A stretch of 64,000 nucleotides of DNA from Streptomyces sp. MH60. GTDB lineage: Bacteria; Actinomycetota; Actinomycetes; Streptomycetales; Streptomycetaceae. Under the pieces are notes generated by a model. It did not search any database and had not been told where the DNA came from. It worked only from the letters and a program-made list of their open reading frames with translations. Position 1 is the first letter of the stretch; every line of letters begins with the position of its first letter. The stretch lies in contig NZ_MULI01000007.1 in assembly GCF_002939385.1 (NCBI RefSeq), positions 1-64,000 of the forward strand, written 5' to 3'. The translations under genes and the position numbers were made by a program. Below, piece by piece: positions 49,357 through 57,669 of the stretch.

Positions 49357-50154
49357 TCAGGAGACGTCCGTGACCTTGGGCATCTCCCCCTCGGTGGTCG
49401 TGATGTCGATCACCGAGAAGCTCGCGCCCTGCGGGTCGCTCAGCGCCGCGAACCGGCCGAACGGGGTCGTCATCGGACCGAACCGCAGGATGCCGCCGAG
49501 CTTGGTGGCGCGGGCCACGGCGTCGTCGCAGTCACCGACGGTGAAGTAGACGTTGATGTAGGGCGGGACCTCGGGCGGGAAGTCCTCCGTCATGGCCATG
49601 CGGCCCAGGACGGTGCGGTCGCCGAGGTCGAAGAGGCGGAAGTCCACCTGGTCGTCCTCCATCTGCTTGGCCCGGTATGAGAAGACCGCGGGGAAGAAGG
49701 CGTCCGACTTCGCGGGCTCGCGGGTGAAGACCTCGGCCCAGCAGTAGGCGCCGGGCACGGCCGTCGCCTCGAAGCCCTCGTGGGTGCCGCCCTGCCAGAC
49801 GCCGAAGACGACCCCGCTGGGGTCCCGGGCCAGGCACATGGTGCCGAAGTCGCCGACCCGCATCGGCTCCAGGAGCAGCTCCCCGCCGGCCTCGCGGATC
49901 CGCCCGGCGGTCGCCGCCGCGTCCGGGGAGGCGAAGTAGAGGCACCACTGGGACTGGTCCTCGTGGCCGGGCGGGGGCGGGACCACGGCGGCCACCGCCT
50001 TGCCGTTCGCGTAGCACTGGGTGTAGTTGCCGAACTCCGACGACGACTCGCCGAAGGTCCAGCCGAGGACGTCGCCGTAGAAGCTCTTGGCTCCCTCGAC
50101 GTCGGTGAACATCGCGTCGGCCCAGCAAGGGGCCCCTTCGGGTTGCACGGCCAT
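49357..50154 (-). CDS. VOC-superfamily protein with two glyoxalase-like domains
   Basis: A 265-residue protein of two vicinal-oxygen-chelate domains: about 8-125 (PCWADAMFTDVEGAKSFYGD, GTMCLARDPSGVVFGVWQ) and about 135-255 (CWAEVFTREPAKSDAFF, FAALSDPQGASFSVID). The repeat of CWAD/CWAE starts is typical of actinobacterial double-VOC proteins, sometimes tied to antibiotic or hydroxylation chemistry, though many remain uncharacterised. The start codon at 50154 follows GGAGG. Confidence 0.85.
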   Translation of the reverse strand: MAVQPEGAPCWADAMFTDVEGAKSFYGDVLGWTFGESSSEFGNYTQCYANGKAVAAVVPPPPGHEDQSQWCLYFASPDAAATAGRIREAGGELLLEPMRVGDFGTMCLARDPSGVVFGVWQGGTHEGFEATAVPGAYCWAEVFTREPAKSDAFFPAVFSYRAKQMEDDQVDFRLFDLGDRTVLGRMAMTEDFPPEVPPYINVYFTVGDCDDAVARATKLGGILRFGPMTTPFGRFAALSDPQGASFSVIDITTTEGEMPKVTDVS

Positions 50155-50269
50155 GGCTGCCGCCTCCTGTGCGGACGAGTGGTTCGAACGGTGGGGGGAC
50201 GAGACGACCGGATACGGTCTGGTTTCTCACGCTAGCCATCCCGTCCGCGCCCCGCGCGCCGACGGCGCG

Positions 50270-50752
50270 TCACTGACCGGCGTACGCCTGCTCCAGCGCG
50301 GCGATGTCGAGCTTGCGCATCGACATCATGGCCTTGTTGGCGCGCGCCACCTTGGCGGGATCGGGGTCCCGGAACATCTCCTCGAGCCGGCGCGGGACGA
50401 CCTGCCAGGAGACGCCGAACCGGTCCTTGAGCCAGCCGCAGGGGCCGTCCTCACCGCCGCCCTCGGTGAGCCTGTTCCAGTAGTGGTCGACCTCGTCCTG
50501 GTCCTCGCAGGTGATCTGGAAGGAGATCGCCTCGTTGAACGTGAACTGCGGGCCGCCGTTGAGGCCGACGAACTTCTGGCCGTTGGCGGTGAACTCGACG
50601 GTGAGCACCGAGCCGGCGGGCTGGGGTGCTCCCTCGGGGTAGCGGGTGACGGCGCCGATGCCGGAGTTCTTGAAGACGGAGACGTAGAAGTGGGCGGCGT
50701 CCTCGGCGTCGCCGTCGAACCACAGGCAGGTGGTGAATCCGTCGGTGCTCAT
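50270..50752 (-). CDS. PhnB-like VOC-superfamily protein
   Basis: A 160-residue single VOC domain: TTCLWFDGDAEDAAHFYVSVF at the N-terminus, FVGLNGGPQFTFNEAISFQI in the middle and GGGEDGPCGWLKDRFGVSWQVVP near the C-terminus, the PhnB/3-demethylubiquinone-methyltransferase-like subgroup. Catalysis is unproven for these proteins. GGAGG precedes the ATG at 50752. It is divergent from clpP3, and the PopR boxes lie in the shared 202-base gap. Confidence 0.87.
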   Translation of the reverse strand: MSTDGFTTCLWFDGDAEDAAHFYVSVFKNSGIGAVTRYPEGAPQPAGSVLTVEFTANGQKFVGLNGGPQFTFNEAISFQITCEDQDEVDHYWNRLTEGGGEDGPCGWLKDRFGVSWQVVPRRLEEMFRDPDPAKVARANKAMMSMRKLDIAALEQAYAGQ

Positions 50753-50817
50753 GAGTACCTCCAGGGCGCGGAACACGGTCACCACTGTCGACCGGCGCGG
50801 ACCGCGGAACTCATCGC

Positions 50818-50847
50818 TCTGCCGGTGGCGAATCTGCCGCGGGCAGA
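50818..50847 (+). promoter_or_regulatory. Two abutting PopR operator boxes
   Basis: TCTGCC-GCG-GGCAGA at 50833-50847 is a perfect match to the PopR palindrome TCTGCC-N3-GGCAGA recalled for S. lividans clpP3. A second, degenerate copy (TCTGCC-GGT-GGCGAA, 50818-50832) abuts it without a gap. They lie 108 bases upstream of the clpP3 ATG and should serve activation by PopR. Confidence 0.85.
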
Positions 50848-50954
50848 GAAAGCCCCGGCGGGAGCCGTGGCGGGCCGAGAGTGGAGGAACCGCGGCCCCG
50901 TCGGCCGCGGCCCGACCATCTCTCCCGCTGCTGACGACTCGACAAGGAGCGCCG

Positions 50955-51608
50955 ATGTCTCCACTCATCGCCGGATCGGCCCCGGCCCGACACCCCAGGG
51001 CCGAGGAGGGCGACACCCCCGCGACCCGGTTCGACGACCGGCTCGCCGAGCAGCTGCTCGACCAGCGGATCGTGCTGCTGGGCACCCAGGTCGACGAGGT
51101 CTCCGCGAACCGGGTCTGCGCCCAGCTGCTGATCCTGTCCGCGCAGGACCCGCGCACCGACATCAGCCTGTACGTCAACAGCCCCGGCGGCTCGGTGCAC
51201 GCGGGGCTCGCCATCTACGACACGATGCGGCTGATCCCCAACGACGTCTCGACGCTCGCCATGGGGTTCGCCGCCAGCATGGGGCAGTTCCTGCTGAGCG
51301 TCGGCGCGGCGGGCAAGCGCTACGCGCTGCCGAACGCGCGGATCATGATGCACCAGCCGTCGGCGGGCATCGGCGGCACCACCGCGGACATCGAGATCCA
51401 GGCGGACAACCTGGAGTTCACCAAGCGGACCATCGAGCGGATCACCGCCGAGCACACCGGTCAGAGCCCGGAGACCATCTCCCGGGACGGCGACCGCGAC
51501 CGCTGGTTCACGGCCGAGGAGGCCAGGGAGTACGGAATGGTGGACCAGGTCGTGCAGTCCCTCGCGGATGTGCGTCCGGCCGCCGCCAAGCGACGGATGG
51601 GGCTGTGA
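50955..51608 (+). CDS. clpP3: ClpP3-type protease subunit
   Basis: A 217-residue ClpP peptidase subunit. The catalytic triad is complete: Ser108 (GFAASMGQ), His133 (MMHQPSAG) and Asp182 (DRDRWF). [18 protein letters not shown] is the conserved dyad region. ClpP tetradecamers degrade proteins delivered by Clp ATPases. In Streptomyces the clpP3-clpP4 operon is a backup protease set induced through PopR when ClpP1P2 fails. AAGGAG precedes the ATG at 50955. The clpP4 ATG follows at 51610, just past this stop. Confidence 0.93.
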   Translation: MSPLIAGSAPARHPRAEEGDTPATRFDDRLAEQLLDQRIVLLGTQVDEVSANRVCAQLLILSAQDPRTDISLYVNSPGGSVHAGLAIYDTMRLIPNDVSTLAMGFAASMGQFLLSVGAAGKRYALPNARIMMHQPSAGIGGTTADIEIQADNLEFTKRTIERITAEHTGQSPETISRDGDRDRWFTAEEAREYGMVDQVVQSLADVRPAAAKRRMGL

Positions 51609-51609
51609 C

Positions 51610-52212
51610 ATGGGGAGCTACACGATTCCGAACGTCGTCGAGCGGACCCCGCAGGGCGAGCGGTCCTACGACGTGTTCAGCCGGCTGCTGTCGGAGCGGA
51701 TCATCTTCCTGGGGACCGAGATCGACGACGGCGTGGCCAACGTCGTGATCGCGCAGCTGCTGCACCTGGAGTCGTCGGCCCCGGAGAGCGAGATCGCCGT
51801 CTACATCAACTCCCCCGGCGGCTCGTTCACGTCGCTGATGGCGATCTACGACACGATGACCTTCGTACAGGCCCCGATCTCGACGTTCTGTGTCGGGCAG
51901 GCGGCGTCCACGGCGGCCGTGCTGCTGGCGGGCGGGGACCCCGGGCGGCGGTTCGTGCTCGAACACGCGCGGGTCCTGCTGGGGCAGCCGGCCAGCGGCG
52001 GCCGGCAGGGGACGGTCTCCGACCTGGCACTGCAGGCCAAGGAGATGGTGCGGATCCGCTCCCAGGTGGAGGAGGTGCTGGCCCGCCACACCCACCACGA
52101 CGTGGCGACCCTGCGGGCGGACATGGACCGCGACAAGGTGTTCACCGCGCAGGAGGCGGTGGCGTACGGGCTGGCCGACGAGGTGCTCGCCCGGCGCCGG
52201 GCGCGGGTGTGA
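51610..52212 (+). CDS. clpP4: ClpP4-type protease subunit lacking the catalytic histidine
   Basis: A 200-residue ClpP homologue. [19 protein letters not shown], Ser100 ([10 protein letters not shown]) and Asp175 (DMDRDKVF) align with the active-site serine and aspartate. The histidine of MIHQPLGG is replaced: the sequence is [10 protein letters not shown], with Gly125 (codon GGG, 51982-51984). The subunit should be inactive alone, acting as a structural or regulatory partner of ClpP3 in a mixed ring. GGGGAG-like sequence lies inside the coding start, and the ATG at 51610 is immediately downstream of the clpP3 stop, so translation is coupled. Confidence 0.93.
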   Translation: MGSYTIPNVVERTPQGERSYDVFSRLLSERIIFLGTEIDDGVANVVIAQLLHLESSAPESEIAVYINSPGGSFTSLMAIYDTMTFVQAPISTFCVGQAASTAAVLLAGGDPGRRFVLEHARVLLGQPASGGRQGTVSDLALQAKEMVRIRSQVEEVLARHTHHDVATLRADMDRDKVFTAQEAVAYGLADEVLARRRARV

Positions 52213-52218
52213 GCGGCC

Positions 52219-52253
52219 GGGCCGGCGTCCCGCCCCGTGCGGGGCGCCGGCCC
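52219..52253. terminator. Hairpin between convergent clpP4 and popR
   Basis: GGGCCGGCG (52219-52227) and CGCCGGCCC (52245-52253) are perfect inverted repeats; the 17-base interior has its own CCCC/GGGG pairing. The location in the 51-base gap between two stop codons fits a bidirectional terminator. Confidence 0.7.
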
Positions 52254-52263
52254 GTGCGCGGTC

Positions 52264-52680
52264 TCAGGCGGCCAGGCACATCCCGTCGAACCGCGCGCCG
52301 GAGGGGCCGCGGCCCGCTCCCGCGCCGGTGTGCCGGGAGGTGAGGCGGACCAGTTCGCCCTGCGCGCGGGCCAGCAGGTCGCCCAGGCCCAGTCCGAGGG
52401 CGCCCGCGGCGGCGGCCAGCACTTCCGAGGACGCCTCCTTGCGGCCGCGCTCCACCTCCGACAGGTAGGGCATGGAGATCCGGGCCGCCTCCGCGACCTC
52501 CTTCAGCGTGCGCTCCTGCTCCAGGCGTTCGCGCCGCAGGACGTCGCCGACCAGATCGCGCCACAGGGGCTCTCGCACGGTGGGCGGCCTTCGCTCCGGG
52601 GGAACCGGTGCGGCGGCGGGACGCGCTTCGGGGCGCTGGGCCCGTGGGCGCAGCGCGATGACGCGGGCTTCGTTCGGCAC
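52264..52680 (-). CDS. popR: PopR, activator of clpP3-clpP4
   Basis: A 138-residue XRE-type regulator. A proline/arginine-rich N-terminal stretch (about 1-45) precedes the helix-turn-helix domain (about 55-110), TLKEVAEAARISMPYLSEVERGR. The protein ends CLAA; in S. lividans the two terminal alanines of PopR make it a ClpP substrate, so loss of ClpP1P2 lets PopR build up and switch on clpP3P4. AGGAGGTGA lies ten bases before the GTG at 52680; a GTG at 52692 would overlap that site. Gene order and the operator at 50818 support the assignment. Confidence 0.92.
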   Translation of the reverse strand: MPNEARVIALRPRAQRPEARPAAAPVPPERRPPTVREPLWRDLVGDVLRRERLEQERTLKEVAEAARISMPYLSEVERGRKEASSEVLAAAAGALGLGLGDLLARAQGELVRLTSRHTGAGAGRGPSGARFDGMCLAA

Positions 52681-52867
52681 GTGGCTGGTCACCTCCTCAG
52701 CCTAGGGTCCCGGCCGTGTCACGGAAGGGGGCGGCGTTCCGCCCTCAGGGAAATCACGGCGCGTTTCCGTGGTGCCGGGCGCGGCCCGCCGCACTACCCT
52801 GGAAAGGGACGCACCACCCCGCGAAGACGCCGCGGCACACGTATCGCGCCACCTGTGGAAACGGGTG

Positions 52868-52892
52868 GCATGTGCCGTCGCGGCCCGGGTAC
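52868..52892 (+). promoter_or_regulatory. SigB-type promoter of the sigma-factor gene
   Basis: GCATG (52868-52872), 14 bases, then GGGTAC (52887-52892) fits the S. coelicolor SigB consensus GNNTN-N14-16-GGGTAC/T. It lies 36 bases before the GTG at 52928, suggesting auto- or cross-activation by a SigB-family sigma factor. Confidence 0.55.
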
Positions 52893-52927
52893 CCGCAAGC
52901 GGGAAAAGCCTAGGGAGACGTCGAACC

Positions 52928-53836
52928 GTGACTTTCGTGGGAGAGGCAATGGAGACCGTCGTGGTCCGGCCGCAGGCGCAGCTTGTCGAGGAGGCCGCCG
53001 GGAGCGGGACGGGTGAGGGATCACCGCGCGGTGTCGTGGACCCCCGCACCGTGGCCCCGCGCGACGCGCGGCAGTTGTCCCGCCAGTTCTTCCGGCGCCT
53101 GGCGGAACTCGAAGAGGGCACGCAGGAGTACCAGTACGCGCGCAACACGCTGATCGAGATGAACATGTCGCTCGTGCGGTTCGCGGCGGGCCGCTTCCGC
53201 GGTCGCGGGGGCGACATGGAGGACATCGTCCAGACCGGCATGATCGGTCTGATCAAGGCCATCGACCGCTTCGAGCTGGCGCGCGAGGTCGAATTCACGT
53301 CGTTCGCGCTGCCGTACATCGTCGGCGAGATCAAGCGCTTCTTCCGGGACACCACGTGGGCGGTGCACGTACCGCGGCGGCTCCAGGAGCTGCGCGTGGA
53401 GCTCGCCAAGGCCCGTGAGGAGCTCTCCTCCCGCCTGGACCGCGAGCCCACCGTCGCCGAACTCGCCACGCTGATGAACATCGGCGAGAGCGAGGTGATC
53501 GAGGGCCAGATCGCGTCCAACGGCTACAACTCCTCCTCGCTGGACGCCGCCCTGACCGGCGACGGCCCCGAGAACGGCGAGTCGGTCCTGGCCGACTTCA
53601 TCGGCGTGGAGGAGGACGGGCTGCGACTCGTCGAGGACTTCCACTCGCTGGCCCCGCTGATGGCCGGGCTGAGCGAGCGGGACCGGCAGATCATCCACCT
53701 ACGGTTCGTGGAGGAGGCCACCCAGGCGGAGATCGGCGAACGGCTCGGCTGCTCGCAGATGCACGTGTCCCGGCTGATCAAGCGGATCATCACCCGGCTG
53801 CGCGAGGGCATGCTGGGCGAACTCGGCTGCGCCTGA
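52928..53836 (+). CDS. SigB-family RNA polymerase sigma factor
   Basis: A 302-residue group 3 sigma factor. Region 2 contains MEDIVQTGMIGLIKAIDRFE (about 97-116), region 3 is around 170-205, and region 4 ends with the helix-turn-helix TQAEIGERLGCSQMHVSRLIKR (about 262-283). The GTG at 52928 has GGGAGA nine bases upstream; an ATG at 52949 with GGGAGAGG is equally possible. The SigB-type promoter at 52868-52892 argues that it belongs to a sigma cascade. Placement next to clpP3-clpP4-popR resembles sigL of S. coelicolor, from memory. It converges with an RsbW-like gene, its probable anti-sigma. Confidence 0.93.
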   Translation: MTFVGEAMETVVVRPQAQLVEEAAGSGTGEGSPRGVVDPRTVAPRDARQLSRQFFRRLAELEEGTQEYQYARNTLIEMNMSLVRFAAGRFRGRGGDMEDIVQTGMIGLIKAIDRFELAREVEFTSFALPYIVGEIKRFFRDTTWAVHVPRRLQELRVELAKAREELSSRLDREPTVAELATLMNIGESEVIEGQIASNGYNSSSLDAALTGDGPENGESVLADFIGVEEDGLRLVEDFHSLAPLMAGLSERDRQIIHLRFVEEATQAEIGERLGCSQMHVSRLIKRIITRLREGMLGELGCA

Positions 53837-53863
53837 GCCCCCGTCCCGCGACGACGGTGCCCT

Positions 53864-54319
53864 TCACTCCTCAGTGAGGGGCACCACGGCGCGTACGCGC
53901 TTGCCGACCGGGACGCGTTCGACGACGACCGTCTCGACCAGGGCGTGCACGATCTCCAGGCCGTGCCGGCCGACCCGCTCGGGGTCCCGGGGGAAGCGCT
54001 CCGGCACGGCGCCGCTGCTGTCGTACACGGTCACCACCACCGAGCTGCCGGTGCCCTCCAGCTCCAGGATGTACGGCCCCCTGCTGTGCCGGTCGGCGTT
54101 GGTGACCAGCTCGCTGACCACCAGGAGCACCGCTCCGTCGGCGCGGGGGCCGATCGTGGCGCACCACTCGGTCCTCAGCTGGTCGAGGAAGAGCGAGGCG
54201 AAGGAACGCGCCTGCGCTATGCATCCCGGCTCACCGGAGTAGTGCGCCGCCCGCCTCAGCGGTTCGACGGGTACGTCGAAACCAGTCGGTATCACTGCCC
54301 CGTCCAGGTACTCGGTCAT
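53864..54319 (-). CDS. RsbW-like ATP-binding anti-sigma kinase
   Basis: A 151-residue GHKL ATPase. N-box VSELVTNADRHSRG (about 78-92), G1-like VYDSSGAVPERF and G2-like RHGLEIVHALVE are visible. Serine/threonine kinases of this type control SigB-family sigma factors or act in other pathways. The ATG at 54319 has GAGAGA upstream. Its stop is 28 bases from the sigma-factor stop on the other strand, so pairing with that sigma factor is plausible but not proven. Confidence 0.83.
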   Translation of the reverse strand: MTEYLDGAVIPTGFDVPVEPLRRAAHYSGEPGCIAQARSFASLFLDQLRTEWCATIGPRADGAVLLVVSELVTNADRHSRGPYILELEGTGSSVVVTVYDSSGAVPERFPRDPERVGRHGLEIVHALVETVVVERVPVGKRVRAVVPLTEE

Positions 54320-54485
54320 GCGTGTCTCTCTCGGAAGCCGGACTGGCCGGACTCTGCTGCACCTGTCCTCGTACCCCGAGCCGCGCATCGCAGTCCCCCT
54401 CTCTTCGTAGTGCGGGCATCGTCACAGTCGTGCGGGGAACCCGGGGTGCGAGAAGGGTGTGCGAGCGGGTGGGGAAGGGTGTGCG

Positions 54486-55070
54486 ATGAACGAACTGATG
54501 GCCGCACGAAGCCTCACCACCCGGCCGGTGGTCACGCTCGGCGGCGATGCCGTCGCCCAGGTCAAGGACACCGTATGCGACGCCGCCGCGGCCCGGATCA
54601 CCGGTTTCACCCTGACCGGACGGGGCCTGCTGTCCGGCCTGATGAAAGAGGGCCTGCCGTGGTCGGCCGTGTACGCGCTGGGCCACGACGCGGTGATGAT
54701 CCGGGACCGGCGGGGCCTGGTGGCCGCGGCGGCGATGACGGCGCACCGGACGAACCTGCGGTCCCGTCTGCTGGGGGCGAGAGTGCTGACCGAGGCGGGA
54801 GCGGAGATCGGTACGGTGCTGGACATCGTGGTGGAGGGCGGCACCGGTGGGCGGGTCGTCGGCTTCCGGGTGGCGGCGAGCCGGCGGTTCGTGCCCGGAC
54901 CCGCCCGGCACCGGCGCCGGGTGTACGTGCCGCGCGGCGAGACGCTCACGGTCACCGGCCGGGCACTGGTGCTTCCCGAGGACGCCGTCCGGCACGTCGC
55001 GGACGACCTGCCCGGTTTCACCGCCCTGGTCGGGCGGGTGCCGGGCCCGTGGCGGGGTTCGCTGCCGTGA
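54486..55070 (+). CDS. PRC-barrel domain protein, long form
   Basis: A 194-residue soluble protein. Two PRC-barrel-like modules are seen: about 10-85 (VVTLGGDAVAQVKDTVCDAAAARITGF-like pattern and LPWSAVYALGHDAVMI) and about 95-190 (LLGARVLTEAGAEIGTVLDIVVEG). PRC barrels occur in RimM and in photosynthetic reaction centres; small actinobacterial ones are uncharacterised. GGGAAGGG precedes the ATG at 54486. The stop overlaps the next gene's ATG (TGATG), so both are translated together. Confidence 0.8.
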   Translation: MNELMAARSLTTRPVVTLGGDAVAQVKDTVCDAAAARITGFTLTGRGLLSGLMKEGLPWSAVYALGHDAVMIRDRRGLVAAAAMTAHRTNLRSRLLGARVLTEAGAEIGTVLDIVVEGGTGGRVVGFRVAASRRFVPGPARHRRRVYVPRGETLTVTGRALVLPEDAVRHVADDLPGFTALVGRVPGPWRGSLP

Positions 55071-55483
55071 TGCTGTTCACCGAGGTGCGCGGGCTGCCGG
55101 TGGTGCCGCCGGACGGCGGCGGCCCGCTGGGCACCGTGACGTCCCTGACCGTCGACGTCGTCACCGGGTCCGTCAGCCATGTCCGGTGGCGCGGCAGCCG
55201 GTTCGGCCCGGAGGCGGCGCTGCCCTGGGACGCGGTGGGCGCGGTGGGACCGGGCGCCGTCCGGGTACGGTCCGCGGCCGCCTCCGAGGCGGCGCCGCCC
55301 CACCACGACCTGCTGGGCCGCCGGATCCTCACCGACACGGGCACCGGGCGGGGCACGGTGCTGGACGTCGCGTTCGACACCCGCACCGCCCGTCTCCTCG
55401 CGCTCTTCACCACCCGCGGCGAACTGCCGGCCGACCGGCTGCTGGGCCTCGGCGACTACGCCCTGGTCGTGCGGGCGGTCTGA
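55070..55483 (+). CDS. PRC-barrel domain protein, second
   Basis: A 137-residue PRC-barrel protein. MLFTEVRGLPVVPPDGG opens the first barrel half, LPWDAVGAVGPGAVRV closes it, and LLGRRILTDTGTGRGTVLDVAFD begins a second half, mirroring the upstream protein. The ATG at 55070 overlaps the previous stop, suggesting equimolar synthesis and perhaps a heteromer. Confidence 0.8.
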   Translation: MLFTEVRGLPVVPPDGGGPLGTVTSLTVDVVTGSVSHVRWRGSRFGPEAALPWDAVGAVGPGAVRVRSAAASEAAPPHHDLLGRRILTDTGTGRGTVLDVAFDTRTARLLALFTTRGELPADRLLGLGDYALVVRAV

Positions 55484-55577
55484 ACACCGGCCGGTGCGGG
55501 CGGAGCCCGTGCCCGCCGTCCGACGCGGACGGCCCTGTCGGCGGGCGTGCCCGGCGGGGGCTGCTTAGCGTGGCACC

Positions 55578-56900
55578 GTGAGTCCGCAGACCCCCGCAGT
55601 ACCTCCCGTACCTCCCATGCCGCCCGTACCCCCCGGGTCTCCCGGAACCTCCGGCCGGGCGGTCGCCCGGCACGGCTGGGCGCAGGCGCTGGGCACGGTG
55701 CTGGCCGGGCTGGTCGCCATGGGGGTCGTGGCCGCGCTCGGGCTGTGGGCGGCCGGTGCCGCGGACCTGCCCGACAACGCCTTCCCCCGGGTCGTGGTGG
55801 CGACCGTCGTCACCGCCGTGGGCGGGGCGTTGGAGATGTCGGGCGACACGGGCGAGCTGGCGGCCACCGACGCCGGGCTGACCGTGATGCCGCTGTCCGT
55901 CACCCTGACCGGGGCGCTGGTGATCGCCCGGGGCTTCCTGCGGCCGCTGCGCCACCGGGCCGTGACCGGCGTCCCGGAACTGGCCGGCTGGGCCGGGCGG
56001 ATCGCCGTCCTGTGGCTGCTCGCCCTCCTCGGGACGGCGTTCGCCGCGCGGCAGACCTTCGAAGTTTCTCTCGGGGAGGGCCTGCTGAACGACCTCGGCG
56101 ACCTGTTCGGCGTCAGCCCGAAGATCGGTTTCACCACGGACGTACCGCTGACCGTCCTCTTCGGTCTGCTGTGGCTGGCGGGTGTGCTCGTCCTCGCCCT
56201 GCTGGCCTCGCGCCGGGCGCCGCTGCCCGGGCGGCTGCTGCGGCTGCGGACGTCGGTGCGGCCGGCCGCGTACGCGATGGTCGCGCTGCTGCTCGCCTAC
56301 GTGGTCGTCGGCGTCGTCGTCGCCCTGGTCGTCGCCGGGACGCGGGGCCGTCCGGCGGACACCTTCGCCGTGCTGCTGCTCGGACTGCCGAACCTGGCCT
56401 GGCCCGCGCTCACGATCGGCCTCGGGGCGACCTGGAACGGACGCGTGGAGGGGCCGTTCGGGCTCCCGATGCCGCGGGTGCTCGACGAGGTGCTGCGCAC
56501 CCCGGACGTCTCGACCGTGAACGTGGGCACGCTCGCCGAGCGCGACGGGCGGATGTGGTGGCTCCTGGTCGCCGCGGCGGTCCTGGTCCTGGCGGCCGGA
56601 TTCCTCATGGCGTCCCGCTCCCCGGCCCGGCTGCCGGTCTGGCTGCACGCCGTGCGCATGGCCGTCGCCCTGGCCCTCACGGTGCTCATGATCGGCCTGA
56701 TCGGCCGGATCTCCGCCCACTACGGACTGTCGGTGCTCGGCATCGGCGACCTCGGCGGCGGGCTCTCCGGACAGTTGTTCCTGCGGCCGCAGCTGTGGGG
56801 TGCGGTGGGTCTCGCGCTGCTGTGGGGCCTGGTCGCCGGGCTCCTGGGCGCGCTGCTCGCGCGGTGGCTGGGCGGGCGGCCCGGGCGGGTCCGGTCCTGA
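55578..56900 (+). CDS. Streptophobe-family membrane protein
   Basis: A 440-residue multi-pass membrane protein. A Pro-rich cytosolic N-terminus (VPPVPPMPPVPPGSPG) precedes about nine to ten membrane segments, with LPDNAFPRVVVATVVTAVGG between the first ones and many paired glycines. The pattern matches the streptophobe family confined to Streptomyces and relatives, of unknown function. The GTG at 55578 is used. It is 94 bases from the PRC-barrel genes and may have its own promoter. Confidence 0.8.
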   Translation: MSPQTPAVPPVPPMPPVPPGSPGTSGRAVARHGWAQALGTVLAGLVAMGVVAALGLWAAGAADLPDNAFPRVVVATVVTAVGGALEMSGDTGELAATDAGLTVMPLSVTLTGALVIARGFLRPLRHRAVTGVPELAGWAGRIAVLWLLALLGTAFAARQTFEVSLGEGLLNDLGDLFGVSPKIGFTTDVPLTVLFGLLWLAGVLVLALLASRRAPLPGRLLRLRTSVRPAAYAMVALLLAYVVVGVVVALVVAGTRGRPADTFAVLLLGLPNLAWPALTIGLGATWNGRVEGPFGLPMPRVLDEVLRTPDVSTVNVGTLAERDGRMWWLLVAAAVLVLAAGFLMASRSPARLPVWLHAVRMAVALALTVLMIGLIGRISAHYGLSVLGIGDLGGGLSGQLFLRPQLWGAVGLALLWGLVAGLLGALLARWLGGRPGRVRS

Positions 56901-56928
56901 AGCGGGCGGGTGCGGCGCACCAAGGGAC

Positions 56929-57339
56929 TCAGGCGACGGGGACGACCAGGAGCGGCGCGGCCCGCTGCATGCGCAGCGCGTCCACGGACTCGGCCATCAG
57001 CTCGTACTCGGTGGTCTCGTCACTGGTCGCGACGCGCACCAGGTGCCCCGCGGCCAGCTCGTCGGCGACCAGCTCCTGCTGTACGTCGTCGGCGCACCAG
57101 GCGCGCAGCATGCGCGGCACGTCGGGCGCGTCGTCGCCGACGGGAGTCAGGGCGCCGCGCGGTAAGTGGGGGGCGTCGGGCTGCGGATCCAGCCGCTCGG
57201 CGATCCACGACGCCCGGTCCCGCAGCCACCACAGGGCCAGGGCGAGGGTGGGCGCCCGGTAGGTGCCCAGGGGAACACCGATGCGTCGGCCGTCACAGAC
57301 ACCGTAGGCGGTGACATGGCACAGGAACTCGTCGTGCAC
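56929..57339 (-). CDS. Conserved hypothetical protein
   Basis: A 136-residue soluble acidic protein starting VHDEFLCHVTAYGVCDGRR. The first half has beta-type pattern (IGVPLGTYRAPTLALALWWL), and the second half ends VDALRMQRAAPLLVVPVA. No family is recognised. The GTG at 57339 has GGAGG six bases upstream, better than starts further upstream. It converges with the streptophobe gene, and its promoter should lie in the dyad-rich gap beyond. Confidence 0.6.
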   Translation of the reverse strand: MHDEFLCHVTAYGVCDGRRIGVPLGTYRAPTLALALWWLRDRASWIAERLDPQPDAPHLPRGALTPVGDDAPDVPRMLRAWCADDVQQELVADELAAGHLVRVATSDETTEYELMAESVDALRMQRAAPLLVVPVA

Positions 57340-57669
57340 TGCTGCCCTCCCCGTCACGCCCGCCTGCCGGTCGGGCGGCGCGTCCGTGCGGCTCGTGTGC
57401 TGTGCGTGAGGGCGCTGTCGCATGGTGTGAGAGGCCCTAGTGGTGAGTATGTTCACTCCTTAACCACTGTCACCATGAATTTCCGGCCAGTCTCCTGGCA
57501 TATTCGCGGCGACGGTTGGCCGAAACGCCGCACCCACCGCGGCACCGTGTGCATGACCCCGCGGGTAATCGACGGTGCCGACGGCCGCGGGCAGGGTGGT
57601 CCTGCCGGGTCACCGAGACCGGGATCCGGCCCCTGACCAGCGCACCCACCTCATTGGAGGCTGATCGCC
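57340..57669. other. Intergenic region with nested dyads
   Basis: A 330-base gap between two divergently transcribed genes (starts at 57339 and 57670). An AT-rich pocket with nested inverted repeats is at 57421-57477. The rest shows no gene, and TTGGAGG at 57653-57659 is the ribosome site of the downstream gene. Confidence 0.6.
57421..57477. promoter_or_regulatory. Nested inverted repeats in a divergent promoter region
   Basis: CATGGTG (57421-57427) pairs with CACCATG (57471-57477), and AGTGGT (57439-57444) pairs with ACCACT (57463-57468). The interior TGAGTATGTTCACTCCTTAA is AT-rich for this genome. The layout suggests a regulator-binding or cruciform-prone site for one or both divergent genes. 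Confidence 0.4.
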
